Both the position numbers and the translations under genes were made by a program. From Vibrio sp. UBA2441 (GTDB lineage: Bacteria; Pseudomonadota; Gammaproteobacteria; Enterobacterales; Vibrionaceae), in the NCBI GenBank assembly GCA_002342685.1, contig DDQN01000012.1, positions 1 to 54,800 on the forward strand: a DNA stretch of 54,800 bases. The letters run 5' to 3'. Below are positions 16,310 through 24,602 of the stretch, piece by piece; the stretch's first letter is position 1, and each line of letters opens with the position of its first letter. Under the pieces are notes generated by a model. That model was not told where the DNA came from, did no database searches, and was given only the letters and a program-made list of their open reading frames with translations.

Positions 16310-17350
16310 GTGTCTGTCTCTATCCAAGGTCAATTTCCCGGGCGTCGAATGCGCCGAATGCGTAAACATGATTTTAGTCGTCGCTTGATGGCAGAGAACC
16401 AAATTTCAGCCAGCGATTTAATTTATCCTATGTTTATTTTGATGGGAAAAAATCGCCGTGAAGCTGTTGAATCTATGCCAGGTGTAGAGCGCCTCTCTAT
16501 TGATCTCATGCTTGAAGAAGCACAGACTTTAGCCAAGTTGGGCGTACCAGCAATTGCACTTTTTCCAGTGGTTAATCAGGATGTTAAGACTCTATGTGCC
16601 GCTGAGGCTTTTAATCCAGAAGGCTTAGTGCAACGTGCTGTACGTTCTTTGAAAGAACATGTACCAGAAATGGGTGTTATTACTGATGTCGCGTTAGACC
16701 CGTTTACCACGCATGGGCAGGATGGAATTATCGATGCAACGGGTTATGTGCAAAATGATGAGACAACGGAAGTATTAATACAACAAGCCCTGTCTCATGC
16801 TGAGGCTGGAGCGGATGTTGTCGCACCTTCAGACATGATGGATGGTCGAATAGGCCGAATTCGTCAGGCATTAGAAGAAGCTGGCCACATTCATACTCAA
16901 ATTATGGCTTACTCAGCTAAGTATGCATCTAATTACTACGGGCCTTTCAGGGATGCGGTTGGCTCCGCGTCTAATTTAAAAGGTGGTGATAAGAAAAATT
17001 ACCAAATGGATCCTGCAAATAGTGATGAAGCATTGCATGAAGTAGCAATGGATATTAATGAAGGTGCGGATATGGTGATGGTTAAGCCAGGAATGCCATA
17101 TCTGGATATCGTTCGACGTGTGAAATCAGAACTTCAGGTTCCAACCTTTGCCTATCAAGTATCAGGCGAGTACGCGATGCACAAAGCAGCGATTCAGAAT
17201 GGTTGGCTTAAAGAGCGTGAAACAGTGTTAGAGTCATTACTATGCTTTAAACGCGCAGGCGCTGATGGCATTTTGACATATTTTGCGAAAGACGTTGCAC
17301 TTTGGCTTGCAGCAGAAAACGCCAAGGCTAGCGCTAGCCTGTCAGAATAA
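16310..17350 (+). CDS. hemB: Delta-aminolevulinic acid dehydratase (porphobilinogen synthase)
   Basis: A 346-aa haem-pathway enzyme joining two 5-aminolevulinate molecules into porphobilinogen. The Schiff-base lysines lie in MAYSAKYAS and MVMVKPGMPYLD. The metal-site loop reads DVALDPFTTHGQDG, with Asp/Ala in place of the cysteines of the zinc enzymes, so it should be the Mg-dependent class with the allosteric magnesium site. It starts at GTG 16310 after AAGGAG. Confidence 0.97.
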   Translation: MSVSIQGQFPGRRMRRMRKHDFSRRLMAENQISASDLIYPMFILMGKNRREAVESMPGVERLSIDLMLEEAQTLAKLGVPAIALFPVVNQDVKTLCAAEAFNPEGLVQRAVRSLKEHVPEMGVITDVALDPFTTHGQDGIIDATGYVQNDETTEVLIQQALSHAEAGADVVAPSDMMDGRIGRIRQALEEAGHIHTQIMAYSAKYASNYYGPFRDAVGSASNLKGGDKKNYQMDPANSDEALHEVAMDINEGADMVMVKPGMPYLDIVRRVKSELQVPTFAYQVSGEYAMHKAAIQNGWLKERETVLESLLCFKRAGADGILTYFAKDVALWLAAENAKASASLSE

Positions 17351-17381
17351 TTTTTACTTTCATCTATTCATTTAAGATAGA

Positions 17382-17409
17382 AAGCTGGGTGTTTATCGCC
17401 TAGCTTTTT
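17382..17409 (+). terminator. Terminator of hemB
   Basis: AAGCTGGG / CCTAGCTT stem (one G-U pair) with a 9-nt loop, then a T-run. Confidence 0.65.
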
Positions 17410-17470
17410 ACGTTGAGGGTGTATGTAATCTGTTGTTTTTATAGTTCTACATAGCATTTCGTGATCTTAA

Positions 17471-17520
17471 TGAGAATTATTATCAATTAATGCTTGATTT
17501 ACAAATGAGAATAGTTATTA
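17471..17520. promoter_or_regulatory. Tandem Fur boxes in the ryhB promoter
   Basis: The first box, TGAGAATTATTATCA (17471-17485), matches the 7-1-7 Fur consensus at all but one position. The second, TGAGAATAGTTATTA (17506-17520), matches at 11 of 14 informative positions. The second box overlaps the spacer and -10 (TATTAT, 17516-17521) of a promoter with -35 TTGATT (17494-17499). Iron-loaded Fur would block transcription. Confidence 0.85.
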
Positions 17521-17527
17521 TTAACTT

Positions 17528-17737
17528 GTCTTAAGGAATGAGTCGAAGGGTTAAGAAGACCAATGGATATAGTTAGTTGGTTTTACATGCACTTGCACAA
17601 CTCTACTTCTGAATGACACGACATTGCTCACATTGCTTCCAGTGTAATTAAGCTTTTAGGTAAAGCGATTTTAATCTAATGACATTTTGCTTTATCTTAT
17701 TTGCTAAGCGATACCAAACGGTATCGCTTTTTTTTTA
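17528..17737 (+). ncRNA. ryhB: RyhB iron-regulated small RNA (long vibrio form)
   Basis: The stretch GACATTGCTCACATTGCTTC (17620-17639) is the target-pairing core of E. coli RyhB. It is flanked by tandem Fur boxes and a promoter upstream, and by a strong terminator at 17706-17737. The predicted length of about 210 nt agrees with the long RyhB of V. cholerae rather than the 90-nt E. coli RNA. Under iron limitation it should pair with Hfq and lower expression of iron-using proteins. The start is estimated from the -10 element. Confidence 0.92.
17706..17737 (+). terminator. Terminator of ryhB
   Basis: AAGCGATACC - AAAC - GGTATCGCTT, a perfect 10-bp stem, then nine or more T residues. Confidence 0.92.
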
Positions 17738-18080
17738 TCTTCTGAATTAGAAATACCCACCATTTATTCCAACAGCTTCTAATACCCAATTTAAGTTCAT
17801 CAATTACTTTTCCACAGATCGCGATCATTCTGGGATCTTTTAAAGAAATGCGATCTCGAAGCTAACGCCTTGAATTATAGGTATTTAATTGACCTGGTTA
17901 AGGTTTAATAAAAAAGATTAGAATATTTGATCAGAAAGTACAAACAGACTTATCCACAAAATTTTGGTAAATAAGGGAGTTCTAAATTGAAAGTTTACGC
18001 TCAGTATCTGGATAGATTCTGAAAGCAGATCGTGGCATTCTAGACAAATAATTTTTGCTCTTCTTTGGATACCAAATCGC
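17738..18080. other. polA leader region with DnaA box and GATC cluster
   Basis: A 343-bp gap without a gene. It contains TTTTCCACA (17808-17816, one mismatch to the DnaA consensus), four GATC sites within about 40 bp (about 17818-17858), and a perfect DnaA box TTATCCACA at 17950-17958. No other gene or terminator is visible. The polA promoter must lie here. Confidence 0.6.
17950..17958 (+). promoter_or_regulatory. DnaA box upstream of polA
   Basis: TTATCCACA matches the 9-bp DnaA consensus exactly. It is 122 bp upstream of the polA start. Confidence 0.6.
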
Positions 18081-20876
18081 ATGGCAAGTATTCCTGAAAA
18101 TCCATTAATCTTGATTGATGGTTCTTCTTATCTTTATCGAGCGTTCCACGCTTATCCTGGCACAATGAGTAACGGTGATATTCCAACAAATGCTGTATAT
18201 GGTGTTGTGAATATGCTGCGCAGTATGATGAGACAATTTTCAACTGATCGAATTGCCGTTATTTTTGATGCTAAAGGTAAGACCTTCCGAGATGATATGT
18301 ACTCTGAATATAAGGCAAACCGCCCTCCAATGCCGGATGACTTACGTTGTCAGATAGAACCATTGTATAGCGTTATTAGAGCTATGGGTTTGCCGTTAAT
18401 ATCTATACCTGGTGTGGAAGCAGATGATGTGATTGGTACTTTGGCTTCGCAAGCCTCGAAAGCAGATATGCCTGTTCTTATTAGTACCGGTGATAAAGAT
18501 ATGGCTCAATTGGTTGATGATAATGTCACACTGATCAATACCATGACAGATGTGGTGCTGGATAGAGAAGGTGTGGTTGATAAATTTGGCATTCCTCCAG
18601 AACTTATTATCGACTATTTGGCCTTGATGGGTGATAAGGTCGATAACATTCCAGGTGTTCCGGGTGTTGGAGATAAAACGGCCACGGCTTTACTTCAAGG
18701 CATTGGTTCGCTAGATAAAATTTATCAGCAGCTGGATGACATTGCGCCTCTTGGCTTCCGAGGTTCAAAAACAATGGCTAAGAAGCTGGTGGAGAATAAA
18801 GAGAATGCCTACCTGTCCTATGAACTAGCGACGATAAAGTTAGATGTTGAGCTGGAAGAGTCGCCAGAGTCTTTGCTTAAAAGTCAGCCAGATACAGATG
18901 AGTTGGTCAAATTATATGGTCAATTTGTATTCAAAGCCTGGTTAAATGAGTTATTAGAGGGGGGGACAGGGTCGGTTCAAGCTGATGAAAAATCAGGTCG
19001 AGCAGTATCGTCAGCTCCAGCTGCAGCTGCAGCCGAACTGGATAATACCGCTGCTAATATTGACCGTAGTCAGTATGAGACTATTTTAGATCAAGATCGC
19101 TTCAATCACTGGCTCGAAAAATTAAAAGCGTCCACATTGTTTGCCTTTGATACAGAAACAGACAGCCTTAATTATATGGTGGCTAATCTTGTAGGGTTAT
19201 CTTTCGCAACAGAAGAAGGTATTGCTGCTTATGTTCCTGTTGCTCATGATTACTTAGATGCACCAGAACAGCTGGATAGAGATTGGGTATTGGCGCAACT
19301 GAAACCAATATTAGAAGATGAGAGTCAAGCTAAAGTAGGTCAAAACCTAAAGTATGATGCTAGCGTAATGGCACGATATGGCATTGAATTAAAAGGCATC
19401 AAGCACGATACCATGTTGGCTTCTTACGTCTATAACAGCGTAGGGGGAAAGCATGATATGGACAGTCTTGCCTTACGCTTCCTACAACATAGCTGTATTT
19501 CATTTGAGAGTGTTGCAGGAAAAGGAAAGAAACAGATTACTTTCAATCAGATCGATCTGGAGCAAGCAGCACCTTATGCTGCTGAAGATGCTGATGTAAC
19601 ACTCCGCCTGCATAACCGATTAATGGAGCATATTGATCAAGATGAGAAGCTAAAATCAGTATATGAAGAGATAGAAATGCCGCTTGTGCCAGTTCTATCC
19701 CGAATAGAGAGAACAGGTGTTCTTATCGACGATATGCTGCTTTCTGCTCAATCACAAGAAATTGCTGTTCGCCTTGATGAACTTGAACAGAAAGCTTATG
19801 AAATTGCAGAAGAAAAATTCAATCTGAGTTCGCCTAAACAGCTTCAGGTTATCTTGTTTGAAAAAATGGGGTTACCTGTGGTGAAGAAAACGCCATCAGG
19901 AGCACCTTCAACTAATGAAGAGGTTCTTCAGGAGCTTGCATTAGATTACCCTCTACCAAAATGTATTCTTGAGTATCGTGGATTGGCCAAACTTAAATCC
20001 ACCTACACTGACAAATTACCTAGAATGATTAATGCTGAGACCGGACGTGTACATACTTCTTATCACCAAGGTGTTACAGCGACTGGAAGATTGTCTTCGA
20101 CCGATCCAAACCTGCAAAATATCCCGGTACGTAATGAAGAAGGGCGTCGAATTCGTCAGGCTTTTGTAGCGCCGCATGGTTGGAAGATTTTGGCCGTCGA
20201 TTATTCTCAAATTGAATTAAGAATAATGGCGCACCTTTCAGGAGACAAAGCACTTCTTGATGCATTCCAACACGGGAAGGATATACACGCTGCTACTGCT
20301 GCAGAAATATTAGGTATTGGTATTGAACAAGTATCCAGTGAACAACGTAGAAAAGCCAAAGCAATAAACTTTGGCCTGATCTATGGGATGAGTGCATTTG
20401 GTCTTGCTAAGCAGCTTGGTATGCCTCGCCATGAAGCTCAATCATATATGGATACCTACTTTGAGCGATATCCTGGTGTTTTGCAGTATATGGAAGACAC
20501 TCGGTCTCAAGCGTCTGAACAAGGTTATGTCGAGACTCTGTTTGGCCGTAGGTTACATTTACCTGAAATTCGTTCCCGGAATGGTATGCGCCGTAAGGCC
20601 GCTGAACGTGCCGCAATAAATGCACCAATGCAAGGTACCGCTGCCGACATTATTAAGAAGGCTATGTTGTTGGTTGATCAGTGGGTACAGACAGAAGGTA
20701 ACGGGAAGGTGAAACTTCTAATGCAGGTTCACGATGAATTGGTATTTGAAGTTGAAGAGACTGTATTAGCCGAAACTGAAATAAAAGTACAAAAAATCAT
20801 GGAGTCTGCCGCAAGTTTGAATGTACCTCTTGTCGCCGACTTTGATCATGGTGATAACTGGGAGCAGTCTCACTAG
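18081..20876 (+). CDS. polA: DNA polymerase I
   Basis: A 931-aa three-domain polymerase (E. coli 928). The 5'-3' exonuclease spans about 1-290 (LIDGSSYLYRAFHA, DKVDNIPGVPGVGDKTA). The 3'-5' proofreading domain spans about 330-520, with its catalytic motifs kept (FDTETDSL, GQNLKYDASV, YAAEDADVT). The polymerase domain spans about 540-931: motif A DYSQIELRIMAH, motif B RRKAKAINFGLIYGMS, motif C QVHDELVFEV. All activities should be functional. It fills gaps in repair and Okazaki processing. Confidence 0.98.
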   Translation: MASIPENPLILIDGSSYLYRAFHAYPGTMSNGDIPTNAVYGVVNMLRSMMRQFSTDRIAVIFDAKGKTFRDDMYSEYKANRPPMPDDLRCQIEPLYSVIRAMGLPLISIPGVEADDVIGTLASQASKADMPVLISTGDKDMAQLVDDNVTLINTMTDVVLDREGVVDKFGIPPELIIDYLALMGDKVDNIPGVPGVGDKTATALLQGIGSLDKIYQQLDDIAPLGFRGSKTMAKKLVENKENAYLSYELATIKLDVELEESPESLLKSQPDTDELVKLYGQFVFKAWLNELLEGGTGSVQADEKSGRAVSSAPAAAAAELDNTAANIDRSQYETILDQDRFNHWLEKLKASTLFAFDTETDSLNYMVANLVGLSFATEEGIAAYVPVAHDYLDAPEQLDRDWVLAQLKPILEDESQAKVGQNLKYDASVMARYGIELKGIKHDTMLASYVYNSVGGKHDMDSLALRFLQHSCISFESVAGKGKKQITFNQIDLEQAAPYAAEDADVTLRLHNRLMEHIDQDEKLKSVYEEIEMPLVPVLSRIERTGVLIDDMLLSAQSQEIAVRLDELEQKAYEIAEEKFNLSSPKQLQVILFEKMGLPVVKKTPSGAPSTNEEVLQELALDYPLPKCILEYRGLAKLKSTYTDKLPRMINAETGRVHTSYHQGVTATGRLSSTDPNLQNIPVRNEEGRRIRQAFVAPHGWKILAVDYSQIELRIMAHLSGDKALLDAFQHGKDIHAATAAEILGIGIEQVSSEQRRKAKAINFGLIYGMSAFGLAKQLGMPRHEAQSYMDTYFERYPGVLQYMEDTRSQASEQGYVETLFGRRLHLPEIRSRNGMRRKAAERAAINAPMQGTAADIIKKAMLLVDQWVQTEGNGKVKLLMQVHDELVFEVEETVLAETEIKVQKIMESAASLNVPLVADFDHGDNWEQSH

Positions 20877-20910
20877 ACATTTTTTGATGTTAATGTCCAA
20901 ATATTCATGA

Positions 20911-20938
20911 GCCAGCGCACATTAGCTGGCTTTTTTTT
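20911..20938 (+). terminator. Terminator of polA
   Basis: GCCAGC, 8 nt, then GCTGGC, and eight T residues. Confidence 0.88.
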
Positions 20939-20954
20939 GTGTTGAATAAAGTAA

Positions 20955-20970
20955 TGTGACATCAGTCACT
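20955..20970. promoter_or_regulatory. CRP-like site upstream of spf
   Basis: TGTGACATCAGTCACT matches TGTGA-N6-TCACA at 9 of 10 positions. It lies about 90 bp upstream of the predicted Spot 42 start, further than in a classic overlapping repressor site. cAMP-CRP control of spf is known in E. coli; here it is inferred. Confidence 0.55.
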
Positions 20971-21051
20971 TATGTGTGTTTGGATAATCTTTATGAAAAT
21001 AAACTACAAAAATGGTTTTCAATTTCGAGCAATTGATGTACATTAATACGC

Positions 21052-21156
21052 GTAGGGTACAGAGGTAAGATGTTCTATCTTTCAGACCTTTTGTTTCACG
21101 TTATTGGATTAGGCTAATTCAGCCGCCCCAGTCAGTATTTGACTGGGGCGTTTTTT
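21052..21156 (+). ncRNA. spf: Spot 42 small RNA
   Basis: It begins GTAGGGTACAGAGGTAAGAT and continues with TTCTATCTTTCAGACCTTTT and TTCACGTTATTGGAT, near-identical to E. coli Spot 42. It ends with the GCCCCAGTCA - GTATT - TGACTGGGGC hairpin and a T6 tail. A promoter with -35 TTTTCA (21016) and -10 TACATT (21039), spaced 17 nt, precedes it. It is an Hfq-dependent RNA that represses secondary carbon-use genes when glucose is present. The location between polA and engB is conserved. Confidence 0.97.
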
Positions 21157-21615
21157 CTTGTGCGAAAGAAAAATCTAATTACCCCTCTCGGTGCTGATTG
21201 TAACTCATTGTTTTATAATTCATTGTTTAAACTGCCAACCTGGATCTGATTAAGATTAAGTGTCTGTTTTGTTGAACAGTAATGATATGCGTGCCCATCA
21301 ATATGATCACGTTAATCAATGAATAAATAGAGACCAAACTAAACAGCCTGACTGTAGCTAAGGCAAATGTAATTTGTTTTAAGTTTGGTAACTTTCAACC
21401 TTCACAGTTTTACAAATTTATCAGGTAAAAATAAGTTACTTGAAATTGAACGCTAAATTGAGTGAAAGTGAGTAATGGTCTGAGTTGAGCTATAAGATAA
21501 GATTGATGTGTTGGCGTGAAGAGAAGTAAAAACTAAATCAATTAGACTTGAGTTTTATCAATAATTATTGAATGATTCGCTCAATAATAATAAATACTAA
21601 AATTCTCTCCCGTTT
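21157..21615. other. Gene-free stretch between spf and engB
   Basis: About 460 bp of AT-rich DNA without a credible ORF. A rightward terminator follows it at 21616. It is not rich in GGA motifs, so a CsrB-type RNA is unlikely. An unannotated rightward transcript is possible. Confidence 0.4.
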
Positions 21616-21640
21616 ACCCCACCCTAAGGTGGGGTTTTTT
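21616..21640 (+). terminator. Rightward intrinsic terminator without an assigned gene
   Basis: ACCCCACC - CTAA - GGTGGGGT, a perfect 8-bp GC-rich stem, then six T residues on the plus strand. On the minus strand no T-run follows, so it does not look like the engB terminator. Confidence 0.8.
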
Positions 21641-21657
21641 ATTTGGTCTAATTAATT

Positions 21658-22329
21658 TTATTCAGGGTCTGTTGCCGTTTGATCGATATCATCATTTTCA
21701 GTTTCTTGCTCTAAAGCTGGTGCAAACCATTCATCAAGTTTGCCGCGAAGTTGATCAACGCCAATACCTTTTAACGAAGAGAAAACATCGACAGAAACAT
21801 AACCGCCAAAGCCTAAAGCAGACTCACGAACACTAAGAAGCTGTGCTTTACGAGCGCCACTTTTCAGTTTGTCCGCTTTAGTGAGCAGAACTTGAACCGG
21901 AATACCGGATTCGACAGCCCAATAAATGAGTTGCTGATCAAGGTCTTTCATGGGGTGGCGAATGTCCATTAAAACAACAAGACCTTTAAGACAATCTCTT
22001 CGCTGTAGGTATTCACCCAAAGATTTTTGCCACTTTTTCTTCAGTTCTAGCGGGACTTGAGCAAAACCGTATCCCGGCAGATCAACTATATGGCAGTTTT
22101 CATCCACTTTAAATAAGTTAATCAGTTGAGTTCGGCCGGGGGTTTTACTGGTTTTAGCTAAACTTTTCTGATTTGTCAGTCGGTTAAGTGCACTCGACTT
22201 ACCCGCATTTGAGCGACCTGCAAACGCAACCTCTATTCCTTCGTCTTCTGGTAGATGGCGGATATCGGGTGCACTAGTGATGAAATGCGTATTTTGATAA
22301 TGTATTTTGACGCTCAATGTTAACTCCAT
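21658..22329 (-). CDS. engB: Ribosome biogenesis GTPase EngB/YsxC
   Basis: A 223-aa GTP-binding protein needed for large ribosomal subunit assembly. The GTPase motifs are clear: G1 GRSNAGKSS (residues 38-46), G2 in the SKTPGRTQLINLF region, G3 DLPGYGFAQVP and G4 TKADK. The acidic C-terminal tail is typical. It is transcribed leftward, toward spf. Confidence 0.97.
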   Translation of the reverse strand: MELTLSVKIHYQNTHFITSAPDIRHLPEDEGIEVAFAGRSNAGKSSALNRLTNQKSLAKTSKTPGRTQLINLFKVDENCHIVDLPGYGFAQVPLELKKKWQKSLGEYLQRRDCLKGLVVLMDIRHPMKDLDQQLIYWAVESGIPVQVLLTKADKLKSGARKAQLLSVRESALGFGGYVSVDVFSSLKGIGVDQLRGKLDEWFAPALEQETENDDIDQTATDPE

Positions 22330-22463
22330 CTGACTTTATGTAGTCAGTTGATTGCTTTTTTGTTAAATTGTGTAAAATAACCGTGAAAGGTAATAAAAGT
22401 CACTTATTATATCACGCTATAAATAAGAAAACGTGGTTCTGGAAGTTTAAAGGTTTATTATTG

Positions 22464-22495
22464 TTACACCTGATTTAGTCTAAGATTAGGTGTAA
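22464..22495. promoter_or_regulatory. Imperfect dyad upstream of cytochrome c4 gene
   Basis: TTACACCTGATTTA, 3 nt, then TAAGATTAGGTGTAA: outer arms TTACACCT/AGGTGTAA are perfect and the inner part is imperfect. It lies 36 nt upstream of the start, in the engB-cytochrome intergenic region. It could be an operator or a leader hairpin. Confidence 0.35.
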
Positions 22496-22530
22496 ATGTG
22501 AGCAAACTGTCATAATTATAATGGAATGTC

Positions 22531-23148
22531 ATGAAGAAATTAGCACTAATCTTGGGGCTGTTTGCCAGCTTCTCTGTTTGGGCCCAAGGAAATATTGAAG
22601 CTGGAAAAGCGAAGTCTATTACCTGTGCTGCTTGTCATACGGCAACAGGGAATAGTTTAATCACACAATATCCAAAAATAGCAGGTCAGCATGCAACTTA
22701 TTTAGAGAAGCAGCTTAAAGACTTGAAAGTTGGTGCCTCTACGGGTGGTAAAAAAGGTCGCTACGATCCGGTGATGAGTGCAATGGCTATGCCTCTTTCT
22801 GAGCAGGACATTAAAGATTTGTCGGCTTTTTATGCTTCACTACCTATCTCTGAAAACTCAACACCAGAAGACGTTGTAGAGCAAGGTAAAGTGCTTTATG
22901 CCGCTGGAGATGCTGAACGTGGTCTTACGGCATGTATCGCTTGTCATGGCCCACGAGGCAACGGTACTGAGTTGTCTGGTTTTCCTAAAATTTCTGGTCA
23001 GAATGCAGATTACATCAAGATACAGCTTGATAAATTCAAGCGTTCAGAACGAACCAATGATCTAAATGCAATGATGCAGGATGTTGCTGCTCTGCTGACT
23101 GAGAAAGAAATCGACGTGCTTTCCAAATATGTTGGTGGCTTACACTAA
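22531..23148 (+). CDS. Dihaem cytochrome c4
   Basis: A 205-aa periplasmic c-type cytochrome. A signal peptide (residues 1-18, ending VWA-Q) is followed by two repeated haem domains: CAACH at 32-36 and CIACH at about 129-133, each followed by a YPKIAGQ or FPKISGQ segment and distal methionines (SAMAMP, NAMMQD). It carries electrons toward terminal oxidases such as cbb3. The position beside engB/polA is conserved in vibrios. Confidence 0.94.
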   Translation: MKKLALILGLFASFSVWAQGNIEAGKAKSITCAACHTATGNSLITQYPKIAGQHATYLEKQLKDLKVGASTGGKKGRYDPVMSAMAMPLSEQDIKDLSAFYASLPISENSTPEDVVEQGKVLYAAGDAERGLTACIACHGPRGNGTELSGFPKISGQNADYIKIQLDKFKRSERTNDLNAMMQDVAALLTEKEIDVLSKYVGGLH

Positions 23149-23176
23149 CTGACAAGCAAAAGTCGTTGTGAATAAT

Positions 23177-23209
23177 CCTCTGGATACTTTAAGGTGTTCG
23201 GAGGTTTTG
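23177..23209 (+). terminator. Probable terminator of cytochrome c4 gene
   Basis: CCTCTGGATAC ... GTGTTCGGAGG pairs over 11 positions if G-U pairs are allowed, followed by TTTTG. It lies 28 nt after the stop. Confidence 0.5.
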
Positions 23210-23375
23210 TTTACGCAGCACTTTGTATTCAACGCACTGCTCGAAGTCGCTAAATTATAGATAATTTGCGTACTGTTACCGTTAGGTTACCTATTCAGAC
23301 GAATAAAGTGACTGTTCAGTTTTACTCCAAATACGCTTTCTGGTATGTTTCGCGTCCCTATTAGAGGATGAATTT

Positions 23376-24014
23376 ATGCATGCCTGTCCTTTGTGCGAGC
23401 AAACCAAAACTCTGTTTTACTATGAAGATAAACGTCGACAGTACTTTCAGTGTCCTGAATGTGAGTTGGTATTTGTTCCAAAGCAGCAGCATTTAGATCA
23501 TAAGGCAGAAAAAGCCATGTATGATCTACATGAAAACGATCCTAATGATGAAGGCTATCGTCGGTTTTTGTCCCGGATTTCTTCACCTCTAATTGAAAAA
23601 CTTGCTCCGGCCTTGTCTGGGTTAGATTTTGGCTGTGGACCGGGCCCAACGTTATCTTTAATGTTGCAAGATGCGGGACACAAAATGAAGTTGTACGATA
23701 TTTACTACTATCCTGATAACAAGGTACTAGAAAATACTTATGACTTTATGACTGCCACAGAGGTAATAGAGCACCTTTATTATCCAAATATAGTGTGGCA
23801 ACAATGGTTGAATTTAGTTAAACCAGGTGGCTGGATTGGTATAATGACCAAGCTGGTAAAAAATGTAGAAGCATTTTCTGGATGGCACTATAAAAATGAT
23901 ATTACACACGTTTGTTTTTATAGTCGTAAGACATTTCAGTACCTGGCTGAGCGCGATAAGCTCCAACTTGAATTTATTGGTAATGATGTAATTTTGCTGA
24001 GGAAACCCCAGTAA
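23376..24014 (+). CDS. Class I SAM-dependent methyltransferase with N-terminal zinc ribbon
   Basis: A 212-aa protein. An N-terminal CPLC...CPEC four-cysteine ribbon (residues 4-7 and 26-29) is followed by a methyltransferase fold with motif I LDFGCGPGPTLSLM near 88 and FMTATEVIEHL near 127. LNLVKPGGWIGIMTKL is the post-motif strand. The substrate is unknown. The stop overlaps the yihI start (TAATG), so the two are translationally coupled; a link to ribosome assembly is possible but not shown by sequence. Confidence 0.82.
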   Translation: MHACPLCEQTKTLFYYEDKRRQYFQCPECELVFVPKQQHLDHKAEKAMYDLHENDPNDEGYRRFLSRISSPLIEKLAPALSGLDFGCGPGPTLSLMLQDAGHKMKLYDIYYYPDNKVLENTYDFMTATEVIEHLYYPNIVWQQWLNLVKPGGWIGIMTKLVKNVEAFSGWHYKNDITHVCFYSRKTFQYLAERDKLQLEFIGNDVILLRKPQ

Positions 24015-24598
24015 TGAGTCGTAATAAGAAATCGAGAAAAGCAGGTTCTACTGGTGACGTAGACTTAATTGTCACACGTAATAGAACAGGATCTGACGTA
24101 GAAGGTCGTTTACGTAAAAGATTGAAAAAACGTAAAGGCCTGAAAACAGGTAGCCGTCATTCAGATGCCCTAGATGGTACGCAAACCACAGGTGGCCAAA
24201 AACGAGATCCTCGTTTAGGCAGTAAGAAAAAGATCCCGTTGATTGTTGAAGCTAAGAAAAAGCTGTCTAAACAAGAGCGCAAACTTTCTGCAGAGAAAGA
24301 GTTGTTGATGCTAGAAAGTGATGCTCAACTGAATGTTCTGCTTGATCGACTTGAAAATGGTGAAAACTTAGGCGCAGGTCTGCAGAAATATGTGGATGAG
24401 AAGTTAGACCGCATTGAGATTCTTATGAATCAGCTTGGTTTACTTGAACCTGAAGACGATGAATCAGAAATAGAAGAGCCAGAAATAGAAGAACATATAG
24501 AGCCTGTTAAGGTGAAGGCTAAAAAGAAAGCGGCCGCATCTGATGATGAGTTACTTTCTCAGTTTGAAGATCTAGATCTGGACGATTTCAAAGGATAG
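24014..24598 (+). CDS. yihI: Der GTPase-activating protein YihI
   Basis: A 194-aa, highly charged protein. The Lys/Arg-rich N-terminus (MSRNKKSRKAGSTGDV), a conserved LDRLENGENL...VDEKLDRIEILMNQLGL segment near 110-140, and an acidic tail ending LLSQFEDLDLDDFKG match YihI. It stimulates the GTPase of Der (EngA) and so tunes 50S subunit maturation. Lower sequence complexity than its neighbours is normal for this family. Confidence 0.92.
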   Translation: MSRNKKSRKAGSTGDVDLIVTRNRTGSDVEGRLRKRLKKRKGLKTGSRHSDALDGTQTTGGQKRDPRLGSKKKIPLIVEAKKKLSKQERKLSAEKELLMLESDAQLNVLLDRLENGENLGAGLQKYVDEKLDRIEILMNQLGLLEPEDDESEIEEPEIEEHIEPVKVKAKKKAAASDDELLSQFEDLDLDDFKG

Positions 24599-24602
24599 AG
24601 CG

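Noticed and set aside
17738..18080. Replication origin or chromosome II trigger site
   Set aside because: Only one perfect and one weak DnaA box, no AT-rich 13-mer array seen, and neighbouring genes are not the usual origin markers.
21157..21640. CsrB/CsrC-type RNA near engB
   Set aside because: Too few GGA motifs on either strand for a CsrA-binding RNA.
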